DNA from: Clavelina lepadiformis
Lineage: Eukaryota > Chordata > Ascidiacea > Aplousobranchia > Clavelinidae
Assembly: GCF_947623445.1 (NCBI RefSeq)
Contig: NC_135247.1
Location: 5,458,501 to 5,522,500 of the forward strand
Direction: 5' to 3'
Length of the DNA stretch: 64,000 bases
Both the position numbers and the translations under genes were made by a program. Positions 35,401-48,800 of the stretch are shown piece after piece (position 1 is the first letter of the stretch; every line of letters starts with the position of its first letter). The notes beneath the pieces are model-generated. The model was not told the DNA's origin and made no database searches. It saw only the letters and a program-made list of their open reading frames with translations.

Positions 35401-36168
35401 AGGCTTAAGTAGATTTGCAGAGGTTGATATTGCAGATGCTGATCTTATCTGTCTTAACTTGTTGTGCAGACTTAATTTGCCTGCTGAATTAATGATCTGA
35501 CTCCGTGGTTGCGTGCGGTTAGAATTCTCTAACCTCTTGTCAGCCGAAAGCTCTAACGTTATTACAGATACAGTTTATCAGAAACGGTCCTTTTATTGTA
35601 GGAACTGTACAGGTTCCGAATATTACACACAAACTTAGTAATCACTAATCACCGTTTAAAACAGGTCTAAAGAATTGCAATCAACACGACTAACGTAATA
35701 CGTTCGTACTACTCTGTATCTCTCTGTCTGCTCGTTTACTCGCGTAGAAGTTTGAGCTTATATCAGCGTGGAGCGGTGTGAGCGGAAATATCCGACGTAA
35801 AATACACGAACATTTCAGAACGTGCGAACGATAAAAATAAAGCGTTGGCAATGGGGATTACATTCAGTTAAAACTAGGGCGTTTTGAAATCACCTGGTAA
35901 CGTACTAAACGGCGTTTTCACATGAAGTTATTTAGAGCAAGTTTCCAAATATTAAACGACAATTGCAGTGTTAGCAATAAACAAAACTTCAATCAATAAC
36001 TGGCAAACACTTTCCCAAGAATGATCAGATATAATGGTATTAAAAATGCCACCCAGGCCACTACAGATTTGACTTTCTGCAAGTACGATTTCTGGTCACA
36101 AATCATCACATTTCTTACTTTAAATAACAATAAACGATCCTCAATATAAGCTAAATCAGTAAGTTTAT
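35401..36168. other. Gene-free stretch
   Basis: I see no coding or structured feature here. Confidence 0.4.
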
Positions 36169-36229
36169 GCCCCAGCTACTCAAATTGTGACGTCATTTGG
36201 TTGTACACTTCTTCATTAGATCCCGAAAA
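36169..36229. mobile_element. Half copy of MITE family A
   Basis: CCCCAGCTACTCAAATTGTG, then TGACGTCA at 36188-36195 and TGGTTGTACACTT, match the right half of the copy at 2179-2278. The left half is missing. Confidence 0.6.
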
Positions 36230-36238
36230 ACTGTCTCA

Positions 36239-36260
36239 CTGCTGCTGCTGCTGCTGCTGC
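36239..36260. repeat. CTG trinucleotide microsatellite
   Basis: Seven perfect CTG units. The minus-strand reading frame here would give an alanine run, but nothing around it looks coding. Confidence 0.9.
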
Positions 36261-36552
36261 TATGCATCGGACCATCAGGCATGAAACTTCGGGAATATAG
36301 TTTTGACAGCTAGGGAAAGCAAAATTCGGTCTTTTGCTGGAGTTTTGCATAACGCTAACAACATATTCCACCATGAGCGTGGTCCACGTGGAAGACTGGA
36401 GATCTATTTTTATGGAATCCAAGTTAGGCCTCCAGCACGAAAAACAAACCTTTGTTTGACATCACAACATAAGCTAATAACATTAACCTACAGCGCCACG
36501 TGTGGCAGCAAAGATAACTTAGAAGATTAATCAGTTAATAAAACAATGTGGT

Positions 36553-36634
36553 AATTCGTTGTGGGTGCAATTACGTTGGGTGCAAATCCGTGGGTGCGAT
36601 TCCTTGGGCGCAATCACTCGTGGGTGCAATCACT
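36553..36634. repeat. Short degenerate tandem repeat
   Basis: Five imperfect copies of about 16 bp around the core GTGGGTGCAAT. Confidence 0.6.
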
Positions 36635-39119
36635 AAGGAACCCGAAAATCTATTAGGGCAAGGTTATAAGAATATACTTGAATAGGGTATTGCTAAAGTA
36701 GGCTGAATTTATCTTGTGAAAACGCCAAAAGCTTTGGTAGCTTTGCATATTAAAACTGCTATTTGGGATTTTACCTACAAACTGTTAAACATTGCTGACT
36801 ACTAATTAGAATGTCCTGGTTTAATACAGAATATTAAAATCGGAAAAAGAAAAAAATGAAATACAGTATTCCGTAACTCCCCGTTGTTGTTGAGCGTGGT
36901 ATTCTCAGATTCCTTATTTTCCCCAATCTGTCCGTTTATCAATAATAATGCTAAGCCTATATAGCCTATAACCAATAGTCTAGCCTATATATATATACAG
37001 ATAAAATAGTAAATTAAAAGGAGTATTGAATAATAATTTAGGTTGTCAAAATTGTAGGTTTTTACTTATGCCTGCATGTTGTACATTTTGTTATGAGCAA
37101 ATGCATTTGTCTAAACTTTAATGCAGAATGCCCAGTCTAGTGAGGCTACCACATGCCTTTGCACCGAGCCAATTTGTGGCATACATTTTGCATGATGTAT
37201 ATAAAACTTTGAGTAAAAGTATATAAACGGTTGATTCGTTGTGGATTGATGTGGCTAACTGCATAGCCCTATATAATTTGACCAGATAACATTGCTTGGT
37301 TAGAAACCAGACATGAGACGGGTAACAACTGTGACGTAACCGTCACAGTTTTTGCTTACATAACTATTTATTCTCAGGCAAATTGTATTTATAAAAGAAT
37401 TGTATCTCTGTCTTGATTCACCTAGTTTTCAACAGTGAAAGATGTAGTAATTTGTATTGACCACACATACCACGCTTGTTACCTCTGACGGTCGAACTAA
37501 TAAAACAGCTGGAAAATGAGTATGTGTTTATCTGAACGTATGCAAGTCATTCTTAAGACAACTATTAACCAGCGATTATTTACGCCTTGAGATGAGATTC
37601 GTCAGTATCGAGGAATAGCTGCGAAACAGCATCAACTACACCGTCCATCTCGTTCGAGTAAAGAATGACAGAAGCCGCCAATCCGGCATGTAACATTGAT
37701 GGATGTTATTGTTATACGTCAAGTAGCGCAGTAGTCTACACATTCTCAAATTGTTACACAATGTTAATGACGAGATTATAAAGTTCTTTATAATGATTCT
37801 TTCACGTCATATAGACCTATACCTGTAGCCTAATGACCAATCCATTTGTTGCGCACTTACTAACGTAATAAAAATAGTCCACAATGCAATAGTGCACAAC
37901 AATAGTCCTTGCATCACTTAAACTCAAACATGATTCATTATTTCTGCAATAAACCTGAATTACATTGATTAGTATTCACTTCAAGACAAATTGCAATTTT
38001 ACAAACACAAAAAAAATAGAAACAATTACACAAAACAATTAGTAAACTGGAAATATTTAAACCAGAAGAAACATACTGTATTTATACACAAGGCTTTCAT
38101 GCAATGACAGATAGAGGCGGTGGCTGACTAGGCTCCAGCTGGGGGCCGTCAAAATTTTAAGGGGCAGTAAGTTGAAAATCACGTGCTTATAACCACAGAT
38201 ATGACGTAATTTTGGTGTTAAATAGACTTCGTCTGAGTCTGTTCATTACGAGAAAATTCATCTGTCATTTTCTTACATTTGTCCGTTCTCTTGACAATAT
38301 TACGTCACTTTCTTTATTTTACGGTACCTACTCATCAAGTGCTGCACACATTCAAAGGCCGACTAGTATGAAGGTAAAGTTTTAACGTCATGACCAACGT
38401 TTCTGTTTGGTTCTAAACAAATTCATTATTTGCAATTTTCCCAGTTATTCTTGAAATATAATAATACCAATTAGTCAAACTAAGATCTAAACAAAAACGT
38501 TGTCGTATTTGTTGGTTAATGTTAAACACCATTGCGATTTAAGTCGTAAAATTCTCCGCATCAAAAAAACAACATTTTGGCAAAAACAAATCGAAGGTCT
38601 TTACAGACAACTTAAGTTTTGCGTTTTAACTTGGGTTACTGGTAGTCCTGGAGCTAAAGCCGATAATATCCTAATATGTCATTTGGATGACGTACGATAA
38701 ATTTACCAACTTTACTTAACAGAAAAATTGCGTCTATACCTTACTGCTTCTAAACAAAGAGCCTGTAGGCCTATGTCGTTCAAATTTATGACCCCGACAA
38801 CATGATGACGAATCAGTTTTACTTTTGTAGAATTGGCAACTCACCGCAGTATTTTAGCATTAATAAAACCTCGTGCCAAATTTGAAAAAAATTTGGATTT
38901 TTGATAGGTTTTGATATTTCTGCAAATCCGAATCTGCTGACTTTCAACTTAACAAAATAGCTAATGAAGAGCAAAGGAATCAAACAGATATATATAATTT
39001 CTCAAGTTTGTTGGAGAATTAAAGAAATCTGTTTTTTTGCTTGCCTACACAAAATCACTAAAGCTATTTGCAACCATTTTACAGCAGCCAGAATGATTGA
39101 TCGATTAAATTGAAAAGGT
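36635..39119. other. Gene-free stretch of 2.5 kb
   Basis: AT-rich sequence with no exon chain, RNA gene or bounded element that I can support. A TATATATATATA run lies near 36988. Confidence 0.45.
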
Positions 39120-39869
39120 GTTTTTTGTGACAATTTCACACGAAGAGTATTTCGAAATTTCTGGTACCATTAAATACATGACGACAGATTGTAGGTTAAA
39201 ATTTAAGTATGTATAACGTAATATCAAATCACTTAGTAGCCTACTATTGCATGATTTTTGATGATGCCTACTATACATTTTTCTCTATAACAACGTTTGC
39301 ATCATTCTTTTCGCTTCCTACAATCTATGGCAAAAAATAAACGATAGCCTACGATAATTTTTTGTGTCCTGCTTGCGGTATGCTTTTTATGATGTCACAA
39401 AATGTTGGTGGCAAAGCAATGGATATATTATCAAAATCAAAACAAGCAAAGCACTCCCCTCATCAGCTGATAATGCTAAAGATGCCGGGATATGAGATGA
39501 AAGAATACTTGCATTTAGAATTGCTACATTGTTAAAAATAAGGCAAAATAAGGAACAAATCAAAATTAAGGTTATTTGTTAGAAGTAAGGACAAAAATAA
39601 TTTCTACGGCAGTCCACGAAAATAAAAATAAATCTTAGAAATAGAAATGATATGGAAGCAGGGTCGGATTTAGACTGCGTGGGACCCATGGTTAAAATTG
39701 AGCCAGGAGCCCCTTACGTATAATTGTGGGTATATCATGCAATAGTAGGCTACTAAGTGATTTGATATTACGTTATACATACTTAAATTTTAACCTACAA
39801 TCTGTCGTCATGTATTTAATGGTACCAGAAATTTCGAAATACTCTTCGTGTGAAATTGTCACAAAAAAC
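39120..39869. repeat. Perfect 136-bp inverted repeat with 478-bp spacer
   Basis: Bases 39120-39255 and 39734-39869 are exact inverted copies (outer end GTTTTTTGTGACAATTTCAC, inner end GCATGAT). The spacer has no ORF. Within it, at 39659, is CAGGGTCGGATTTAGACTGC, a hAT-type end that is cut off by the right arm. The right arm ends 11 bp before the first minisatellite array. Confidence 0.95.
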
Positions 39870-39880
39870 GGTTCCAGGTC

Positions 39881-40189
39881 GATTCAACCCACGGACGATT
39901 CAACCCCGGACGATTCAACCCACGGACGATTCAACCCAGGACGATTCAACCCCGGACGATTCAACCCACGGACGATTCAACCCGCGGACGATTCAACCCG
40001 CGGACGATTCAACCCGCGGACGATTCAACCCACGGACGATTCAACCCACGGACGATTCAACCCACGGACGATTCAACCCACGCACCTTTCAACCCACGGA
40101 CGATTCAACCCAGGACGATTCAACCCCGGACTATTCAACCCGCGGACGATTCAACCCACGGACGATTCAACCCCGGACGATTCAACCCA
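39881..40189 (+). repeat. Minisatellite array 1, about 20 copies of a 15/16-bp unit
   Basis: The unit is GGACGATTCAACCCAC with variants ending CCCGC, CCCAG or CCCC. The array reads open in more than one frame because the unit lacks stops, giving spurious peptides such as GRFNPRTIQPTDDST. It is followed directly by TGACGTCA (40190-40197). Confidence 0.95.
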
Positions 40190-40532
40190 TGACGTCACCA
40201 GACGCGCTGAAAGGCCTTCCCTCTCTTGGTGGCTTTTGTTTCAAGTAGGCCTCTAATTTGGGGCACTGGAATTGTTTGCGGTACAAGAAAAGAGAAAAAC
40301 GGAAGAATAATATTACAAAATTACAAGTTTAATAGATTTTGACCTAAAAGACACAATTGACCGTATCTTGACCTAACGAAACCATTGACTTTATATTAGC
40401 CTAATAACTTCTGTACTACACGTCGCACAAGACTGAAATTTGTTTTGTGATAGCATTCTGAGCAGGTTAAAAAAAATTGACCATATTGATTGACCAAATT
40501 GACACATTGACTGCGTAGACGTTTTTATAAAC
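40190..40532. other. Spacer between the two opposed arrays
   Basis: About 340 bp without repeats of the unit and without coding character. Confidence 0.5.
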
Positions 40533-40920
40533 GGGTTGAATCGTCCGTGGGTTGAATCGTCCGTGGGTTGAATAGTCCTGGGTTGAATCGTCCTGGGTTG
40601 AATCGTCCGTGGGTTGAAAGGTCCGTGGGTTGAATCGTCCGGAGTTGAATCGTCCGAGGTTGAATCGTCCGTGGGTTGAATCGTCCGCGGGTTGAATAGT
40701 CCGGGGTTGAATCGTCCTGGGTTGAATCGTCCGTGGGTTGAAAGGTCCGTGAGTTGAATCGTCCGGGGTTGAATCGTCCTGGGTTGAATCGTCCGTGGGT
40801 TGAAAGGTCCGTGGGTTGAATCGTCCGTGGGTTGAATCGTCCGGGGTTGAATCGTCCTGGGTTGAATCGTCCGTGGGTTGAATTGTCCGGGGTTGAATCG
40901 TCCGTGGGTTGAATCGTCCG
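40533..40920 (-). repeat. Minisatellite array 2, about 25 copies, inverted to array 1
   Basis: The same unit in reverse orientation (GTGGGTTGAATCGTCC). Variant units GGGTTGAAAGGTCCGT recur at intervals of about 5-8 units, which shows higher-order duplication. Arrays 1 and 2 together form an imperfect inverted repeat of about 1 kb. Confidence 0.95.
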
Positions 40921-42853
40921 ACCACCGAGAAAAATTACAAAACGTATGCTCACAAACAATTAACGAGCGGGAAAAAAGCGGTAAAGCCCGAAAGCATAAG
41001 ACGTGCAGGGTGTCAACTATGCAGTACCCTATTGCTATAACGATGGAAGGTTAATAGCTAGGAAAACTACCAAACCCAAAAGAGAGCAGAGCATTGATTG
41101 CAGAGTTATTAATTATGTCATCTCACAATTCTGTTGTAGGACAAAAAACCACTATTGTAGGATACATGTTACACGTATCAAACTCTTGGGGCTTCATCGC
41201 CTTTGCTTATTTGCGATAAGCACCGTACTTTTCACCGTACACTTGTTTTTCACCCTCGGCTGATTGATTCGACGTGTCACGTACAACAAGGCAGCTGGAT
41301 TATGAATTATTTTAGACGTGGCTGACTGGGATAAGGAAGTGCTTTTATCATCGTGGCTCGTAAATGTGTATTTTTAGTAAATATCTCAGCCACATCTATA
41401 TCTATAAGTATTTCAGCTATTTTATATGCTCTTTTCGTTTTTGTAAATGGTGATATTGACCATCTGAGCCATTTCAGTACAACATAGTGACCGAAGCAAG
41501 CCCATCATAATCTTTACCCGCACGGACTGAGGATAAATATATAAGATATTGCCGCTGCACGAATTTGATCTCTGCGATGAATCCTCACCGCTCTAGCCTC
41601 ACCCTGCTTACCGAGATTATCTTTGCGCAAGGTCTGGAGGATACACATTTTTTTGTTTGTTATTTTGACTATTTTATATTACCCAAATTTGGAACTGCGT
41701 TCATCAGTACCTATAAACAGAAGCAAGCATCAACCATACTTTGCTCAAAGATATTACAACGGTAGCTCAACTGGGAATCGAACATTGTTTGCATTTTTAC
41801 GAGTTATGCTGGCCGCTCTAACTGCTCCGCGCCCAAGACAACAAAAAGTAACGATTACGTTACTATGTAAACATTGAAAGGGTTTCTTTTTTCAGTTTTT
41901 TGGCTATTTTTACGTTAGTCTAAATTCGCATTTGCAATATCGCATTTGAATTTTTGAACAGACGAATATGAAGTAAAACGTAGGCCTATATTGCCTATAG
42001 AAAGCTCAAGTTTTATAAGCAGATAGTTTTCCTTTAATTGTCATTACACAACAACATGATGATGTCGATGTTATTATTCTGAAGGTAGCCTATATGTTCT
42101 GTGGAGTCAAAATGATACATATCGGGCTTAATTTTTTGGATTTGGGTTTGGAAGTAGCCTACTTTTAATGACGGGTTTAAGAAATTATTTACGGATTTTA
42201 GCAAGTTATATCTCATTCATTCAAGCATTTTCCATTGTTTTAGTATGGGCAATGTATACGACTTGATCCTTTGGTCGACTATAGTTACGAACCGTTGTGG
42301 TAGCACAGAAGAGAACAAAAGTGGATGTTTATTTCACAAGCCTATTCGCGATAAAAATAACTTACACTTTTGCCATGTACATCGCTAATACGTTTAGGCC
42401 TATTGGAAATAACGAATAAAGTCAATGTATTTGAAAGTTTTGTCAGACATGCTGCTACATGTACTGTATATGTGCACCTGAAAATTTGACAACAGTTTAA
42501 TAAAGCAACGTTAAGTATTGGTTTTACCAGTTGTTTTCTTTATCGGTTTTACCGATGTTTTAAAGATGATGACAATTGATGAGTATAAATTTACAAAATA
42601 GTTGATATAAAATAAAATTGCTCTCTGTAAAAGTGTACTGAGAAATTAATGTCCATCAATCAATGATTTTTGAAAATCAACCCAAAATCTCTGGCAAGTT
42701 GTCGGCCTATCATGAAGAGCACTTGAAACCACTGCGGAATTTTCCCGACACCAAGCACATATCACAGTGCAGTAATGCAGTTAAGTGCATATGGCCGCAA
42801 AGGTACTATCGCAGCGTTCCATCTTGGACTTTCGCATTAAGACCAAGTTTCTC
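40921..42853. other. Gene-free 3' flank of the GPCR gene
   Basis: It holds the 3' untranslated region of the GPCR gene next to 42853. The small reading frames around 41003-41877 and 42034-42216 lack recognisable features. Confidence 0.4.
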
Positions 42854-45800
42854 TCAAGTAGAATGGTCACTGATGTCAATCATTCCACTGTCACGGTGAC
42901 TTGGCTTTCGTAAGTCGTTACTTCGACGGGACTTGTTATTAGTGACTACATTCTTATCGTCGTCTGTGTGGTTTGTCGCCTGATTGTGTATACCGTTGCT
43001 TAAAATGACGCCGTTATCTAACGCTTTGATATCTGTTAAAGTCGTGATGCTAACGTTTTTCATTGATGATCTGTCGTTTCCTGAATTTTCCAGAGCTCGC
43101 CTGTTCAGCTTCGGACTTTCGTCATACGCGACGATTAGCTCCTCATTCGCCGCATCATCGATCCCAACTTTGTCATTGTTCAATAGGGGCACGCTGTTGC
43201 TGCATTGCGATGCTCTTAGCTCTCGGATTTTTGTGGCAATAGAAGCGGCGGGGGAGACATCTCCGGATACAGTGTGACATCTTTCCCTGTTTCCGGAGTC
43301 CAGCTGATCAACATCCTCCTCACTTGTTCTTCCGAGTCGACCGAAAGTGTGATGTGAAAGAAGCTCGGATTTACGATGATTTTGATGAAGAGTTAAACGC
43401 TCATGGCTATCAATGGATCGGGTTCCACTGCTGGAGGAAGGAGCACGTCTCATCACGTTCGCTATGGCTCTCTGCTCAAGGTTAGCGTAAGCCGGTTTGT
43501 AAGCAACTGTCTGCAAATAACCGTCATGCGTCCCTTATTGCAAATGATTATGCTTGCTTATATAAGGCATATATTTTTGTCGTGTTGATATCGCGCTCTT
43601 TTAAACAATATTATAAATTTAAATGGAATAAATAAAAGTTAAGCTCACGTCATCAAAAACGTCGCTGTTTTTACTGTAGTCTTTGTCCTTTTTGCCAGGC
43701 AACGATCTTGGAGAAAAATGGCCCTTTTTAGAATGATATTCCTTGTGTTTCTGTATACTGCTTCTAGCACTACTTTTGCGTGATCCTGAAACTGTACGAT
43801 AATACAGCTATAAGAAAACTTCATCACTTGTTTCAACAGTTACACAATTTGGTGCAAATTGCAAAAAAAAGGTTTAGTCAAGAGCTATATACCTGAATTT
43901 GACCAGCGTCGACGAAACCCATTAATAGCACCACGTGAAGTAGCTGTGTTACTATCCGTGGACTCAACCTCTCGCGTTTTTTTTCGACGAAGTAGATTCT
44001 AATATAGTATACAATCAAGTTGTTTAACGTTTGCACTTATGGCTTTATGTTGATTATAGTTCAACACATTTACTGAGTGAAGAATGAGGCTGTACCTGCA
44101 TTTCTTGCCGATATCTTACATTAGTTGCGACGTACACAATAGGATTAAGCAGGGGCTGCGTGAAAGCAAGACCGAAGGTAATCCATATCACCCAAGAGGA
44201 GGATTTGTTTCCCGATGAGGACTCACTCAAAACACGGCTCTGTGAAAACAATGATCATAAACAAAAAATATGCGCCCAGTATTGTCCAATGCAAGATGGT
44301 TGAGAGTTATCAACAATGTGCTATGAGCTTAAGGAAAAGGTCCTGTTTTATAATTCTACCTATGTAAGATTGCCGCAAAGTTAAAACAGGCGTCGAGAAC
44401 AATCGGCCGTCGCCAAAAGATTCACAAGACAGAGTTGTTGTTTCCTGTTTTCATAGTCAAGCACGTGCTTATAAAGGTCAGTGGTTGAAGTACATAGGGC
44501 ATTTGAATACATGTTCAATGCCTCTACGACCTATTTCATTAGGACACGGAAAACTCAAAAACAGCGACCTTTGTCCCATGATCGTTTGGTTAACTTTCAA
44601 AAGCGGAGCAGCTACCCAAAACAATAGTCTTACGTGTGATAAAGACGTTCAGGAAACGTTGCAAAAGGCTGACGATGTCAGCGTGTCCTAACCTAAAGGA
44701 TACACATCTCCGTGGTAAAGCAAGAAGAATTGCGCATATGATTCATTGCAAGTTTACACAAAAAAGTATTTAAATGTGACATGGTCACGCGATGTTAAGG
44801 AAGAGCGGTTTACTTAACATGAAGAAAATTCTGGTTCGTAGCAAACTTTAGAAAACAATTTGCGTCCTGCGCGAGCGTTACAACGTTTTTTGAAGTTCGT
44901 ATTACACACTGGATTTGCCACGACAATATTTCACCTATTACAGCGACCTCAGATGTAACAATGCGACCTTGTAATGAAGCAGAAGCTTGCTGTTTTCATG
45001 CAATGGTGTCATTTTAGGGGATGTATACCAGCAGCACGCAAACTCACTTCACTAGTAATGATGGATGGTGTTTCGGTAAACCAAAACAACAAAGCGCGCT
45101 TTACGATAGCTTCAAAACAACAAATTGCTTACCACGTAAGGTAAATAGCATAGGATAAATATTCCGCACACAGCCATCGTTGTGATCGTCGCGTTTCGAG
45201 TGCGTCGTCTTGATGCGTTTTTCCGTGCGGCAGATTTGCTCTGCAATTCTCTGTGCTGCAATGAAAACGAGAAATGAACGAGTTCACCAACCCTATGCGC
45301 GAATAAGAGCGTAAACACTCTGCCATTGTACGCAAGCAACAAGCGGCTAAGAAGTTTTGCTACTAATTTGGTACTGGACCCCGCCCCTCCCCCCCCCATG
45401 AAGCGGACAAAACAATAACGTTTTGTCAAAAACATCTTATAATGGAAAAAAATTACCAAAAGCTAAAACTTTCAAAAAGCCGTGGTCCTGCGGTGGCATT
45501 GGAAAAGTGATGTGAGTGATATTTTGTCAAACTAAAAGGATGTATGCGCGTGCGTTCAGATAAGTGAAGTTTTGCAAAAACGTTGTCGCAAATATAATTT
45601 ATAACTTCATTGAATGTGCTCTGACGCCGTGCCACTTAAGGCTATTGCAATTCGACACAATTTAAAGTGTACAAAACTTTAACGTGGTGCAATATTTTGT
45701 TGAAACAAAAATCAAAAATGCATTTCCACAAAACAATTCATCAATTTCAGCAAGGACGACTTATAGTGACCACAGTTCGAATGAAAATGCAGTCTGCAAT

Positions 45801-48800
45801 CTCTGCACTAGTTGTTTTGCACAATGTAATGCACTAGTTGTTCTGCACAATGTTTTATTGTCCGCAGTGAGCAGCGTACTAAACATTGTTTCACGTGGTA
45901 TGAGCAAACTTGCTATATTAGGAACGCTTTGCTCCAACTTGTCTGGTCATTTATGGTTTTGTGTCAACGAATGCAAAAATGTTTGTCTTCTCTGACGCCA
46001 TTTTGCAACCCTAGCAAGGAATTAGGCGCCAAGCAGTCGTATCAAACCTGCGTGGGGAATAATGTCTATAGAAGGAGACAACTGAAAACCATACAATCCC
46101 CAATCCCAATTGCTTTCCGATTACATCTGACCAAGCACAAGTTATCATGCTTTTGTCGAAACTGCAACTTCTTGGAGCACTTTGGATATTTGGAGCTAAA
46201 TAAAGTTAAACTTATAATCGCATTTTCCTTTGCAATTCCTCCATGCGAAATACAAAGGATTTTTATGCTAGCGCAAGCGTCACATCAAAATTATCTGTGA
46301 TTTTGGTGTCAATTGCATCAGGCCAACCTCGTATTTTAAGCTCGATAACTTCATTTCAGTTTTTCGTCATTTGTAATGCAACGGGAATTACTTGATAAAG
46401 GTCAAAAAACAACTTATAGCTTACAGGAAGTGTTGCATAACCGACTTAACGTGTGAGTAACGTTACTTAGACAATAATATTCTCAGTCCATATTCTCGGT
46501 TCTGTAAACAAAATCTTTATGTATAAGCAACTCAAACCACGCAGACGGATGATGAGATTTGTTTGGATTATATGCAAGTAATTATGTGCATAATGAGCAG
46601 GCAACGTGCAGTATTGTAGTTGATTAATATCCCGTTTCTTTTCCAATAGGGATTAATCGAATGTCGCCATAGTGATTGGTTACCATGCAAGCATTTCACC
46701 AAACGGAAAATAATTGACAAAAAGGCGAACATCCCCCTACCGTTCGCTGTCAGTTTTGTCAATAAAATAATGGATAATTTGGCGCATGAGTTAATGAACA
46801 CTTCGTCAGTGCACTTCGTGCTTGTTGTGCGGTTTCTTTCATTGCTGCCTGATCTTGATGTTGTATTCAGTTTGCGCAGTTTACAAAAGTTGATAAAGTG
46901 CTAAAAATGGCGCCGATTGCTCGTACAAGCGATAGCGATGTCTTTGGCTTCCTGGCCTGAGAGCTGGACACGAAATCAAATTATCTTGTACAGGAAAAGG
47001 CAGAGCAGACAAGAGCTAGCTTGCAGTTGGACGATTATCGGAGGAAGTGATATTCTCATAATGAGCTAATCATCCAAATCGGGCAAGCAGTAAAAGTGAC
47101 TATTGCAATATTTAATCGATTATAACAGCGGCAAAAAAGATTCTTGTACAAGTTACGAGTCCCCACGTCAGAGTTGTAAGTCGGGCCGGGCTTTTCGGGT
47201 CAGGTTCGGGCTCGTGCTTAAGTTTGAATCAGGCCTGAATTTATACTCACACTCTGCCACATTTGCGTCGTAATTTCACTTTCTTTACACGAATGTGCAG
47301 GCACGCGGAGTGCTCAAAACTTCCTGCAGCAAGCAAAGCGCAACTCAGAAAATGATGACAGTTAACTTTTGCGCCTAACTCGGGCTTTAAATAAATTTGG
47401 ATTAATTAATAAATTTTCGGGTTCGGGCGAAACGTTTCCCGAACGGTTGAATAGCGCATATGAATAATAATTAAAAATTCGTAGAATGATGCTTGCAGAC
47501 CGACGTTGTAAGGTCATGCTGTCAATATGGTGTTCAACCAAAAATTTTAAAAAACTGTGCGGTTGTATGCCAAAGACTGATTACTGCAAATGTAATTGCA
47601 CAAATCTTGGAATAATCCCTTGAACAGGGGATTTTCGTAACTGCTGCGGGTTCGTTCGCGGCCTTTCCATTCCGGCACCCTCATCGCATAAACAAATACT
47701 TATGGTATAATACGAAGACATTTAATGAACGCGGAATAATATGAAGACATTCAATGAAATCAATTCAACAGAACGCGGTGTGCTATTGTGGTTTCCTTAC
47801 GACCTACAACTTGTCTTTGCTGACGTCACACACGTCATCAAACGTCACTGAATAGGTTGAAAAGAAAAGCAGAGCAGGGAATGAAAACAATCCTGGGAAT
47901 GTACATCGAGTCAGGAAGATATTATGACCATGGTGGAGTGAGTCGTCGACCAAAATAAAGTGGTATTGCACGCAATTTGGTTGAAGAATAAGATTTATAG
48001 TCCAATGCGGTTGACTATTGAGCTTGAATGGGTTTTAAAGTGATGGGATGCATGCGTGTTTTTGATTTGTGTATTTTTTCCGATATTGCTTTTTTACCTG
48101 CATTGCGAGCAAAAACACATCGAGTTCCACGAATTTATTAAAAGCTGTTCTATAGAAGAAAGTTGTTGAAAACAATATTCTTGTGATACCAAGACGCGTT
48201 TGTTTCAGCAAAGTGTTTCTCCACTTTTCAATTTTTAACAAATAGTTACATATGGTTTGCACACGTGTCTATTTTATTAAACGTTTGAAAATTATTCTAG
48301 CCGAATGATCTGAATTAAGAGTTAGGCCTATGTAGATTATGTATCATTAGTTCATTACAACTCTTTGGTACTTTAGCAAACAAATAAACACACACTTATT
48401 GGAAGAATACGACACAAAAATTTGTCTTTCGAAAAGTTGATATGCGATTGATATAAGTATTGTCCATTTCTTAGTTCAAACAGATAGAGCAAAAAACATA
48501 ATATTGCAACTGAAAGTTTGATTACAATGAACATATGCAACCTAGTGGACAATTGACGTTACAGCCACTTGCCATTGCTATCTCTACAAAATTCCTTTTT
48601 CTGCGAAGGGAGTAATACTGGCGATTAAACTAAAGCTATAGCAAGATTTTACTGGTAAAATTGATTAATCAACACGTTAACCAATGTAGGCCAATCATAT
48701 GCATGCAAACGAATTCTCATGGCATTCTTTCCTACTGTTTATCGGAACGTGCTTAGGTGAAAGGGCCATAATTTCCTGTTGCTTATTGCACACCTAATGC

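Noticed and set aside
36216..36530. Reading frames around the CTG run as a polyalanine gene
   Set aside because: Short, overlapping on both strands, and without splice partners or conserved domains.
39726..40256. Open reading frames with repeated GRFNPRTIQPTDDST peptides (also 40467-40959)
   Set aside because: They follow from a 15/16-bp tandem DNA unit that lacks stop codons; two frames are open at once and no gene features surround them.
39881..40920. CRISPR-like regular repeats
   Set aside because: The units are directly adjacent without spacers, and the genome is eukaryotic.
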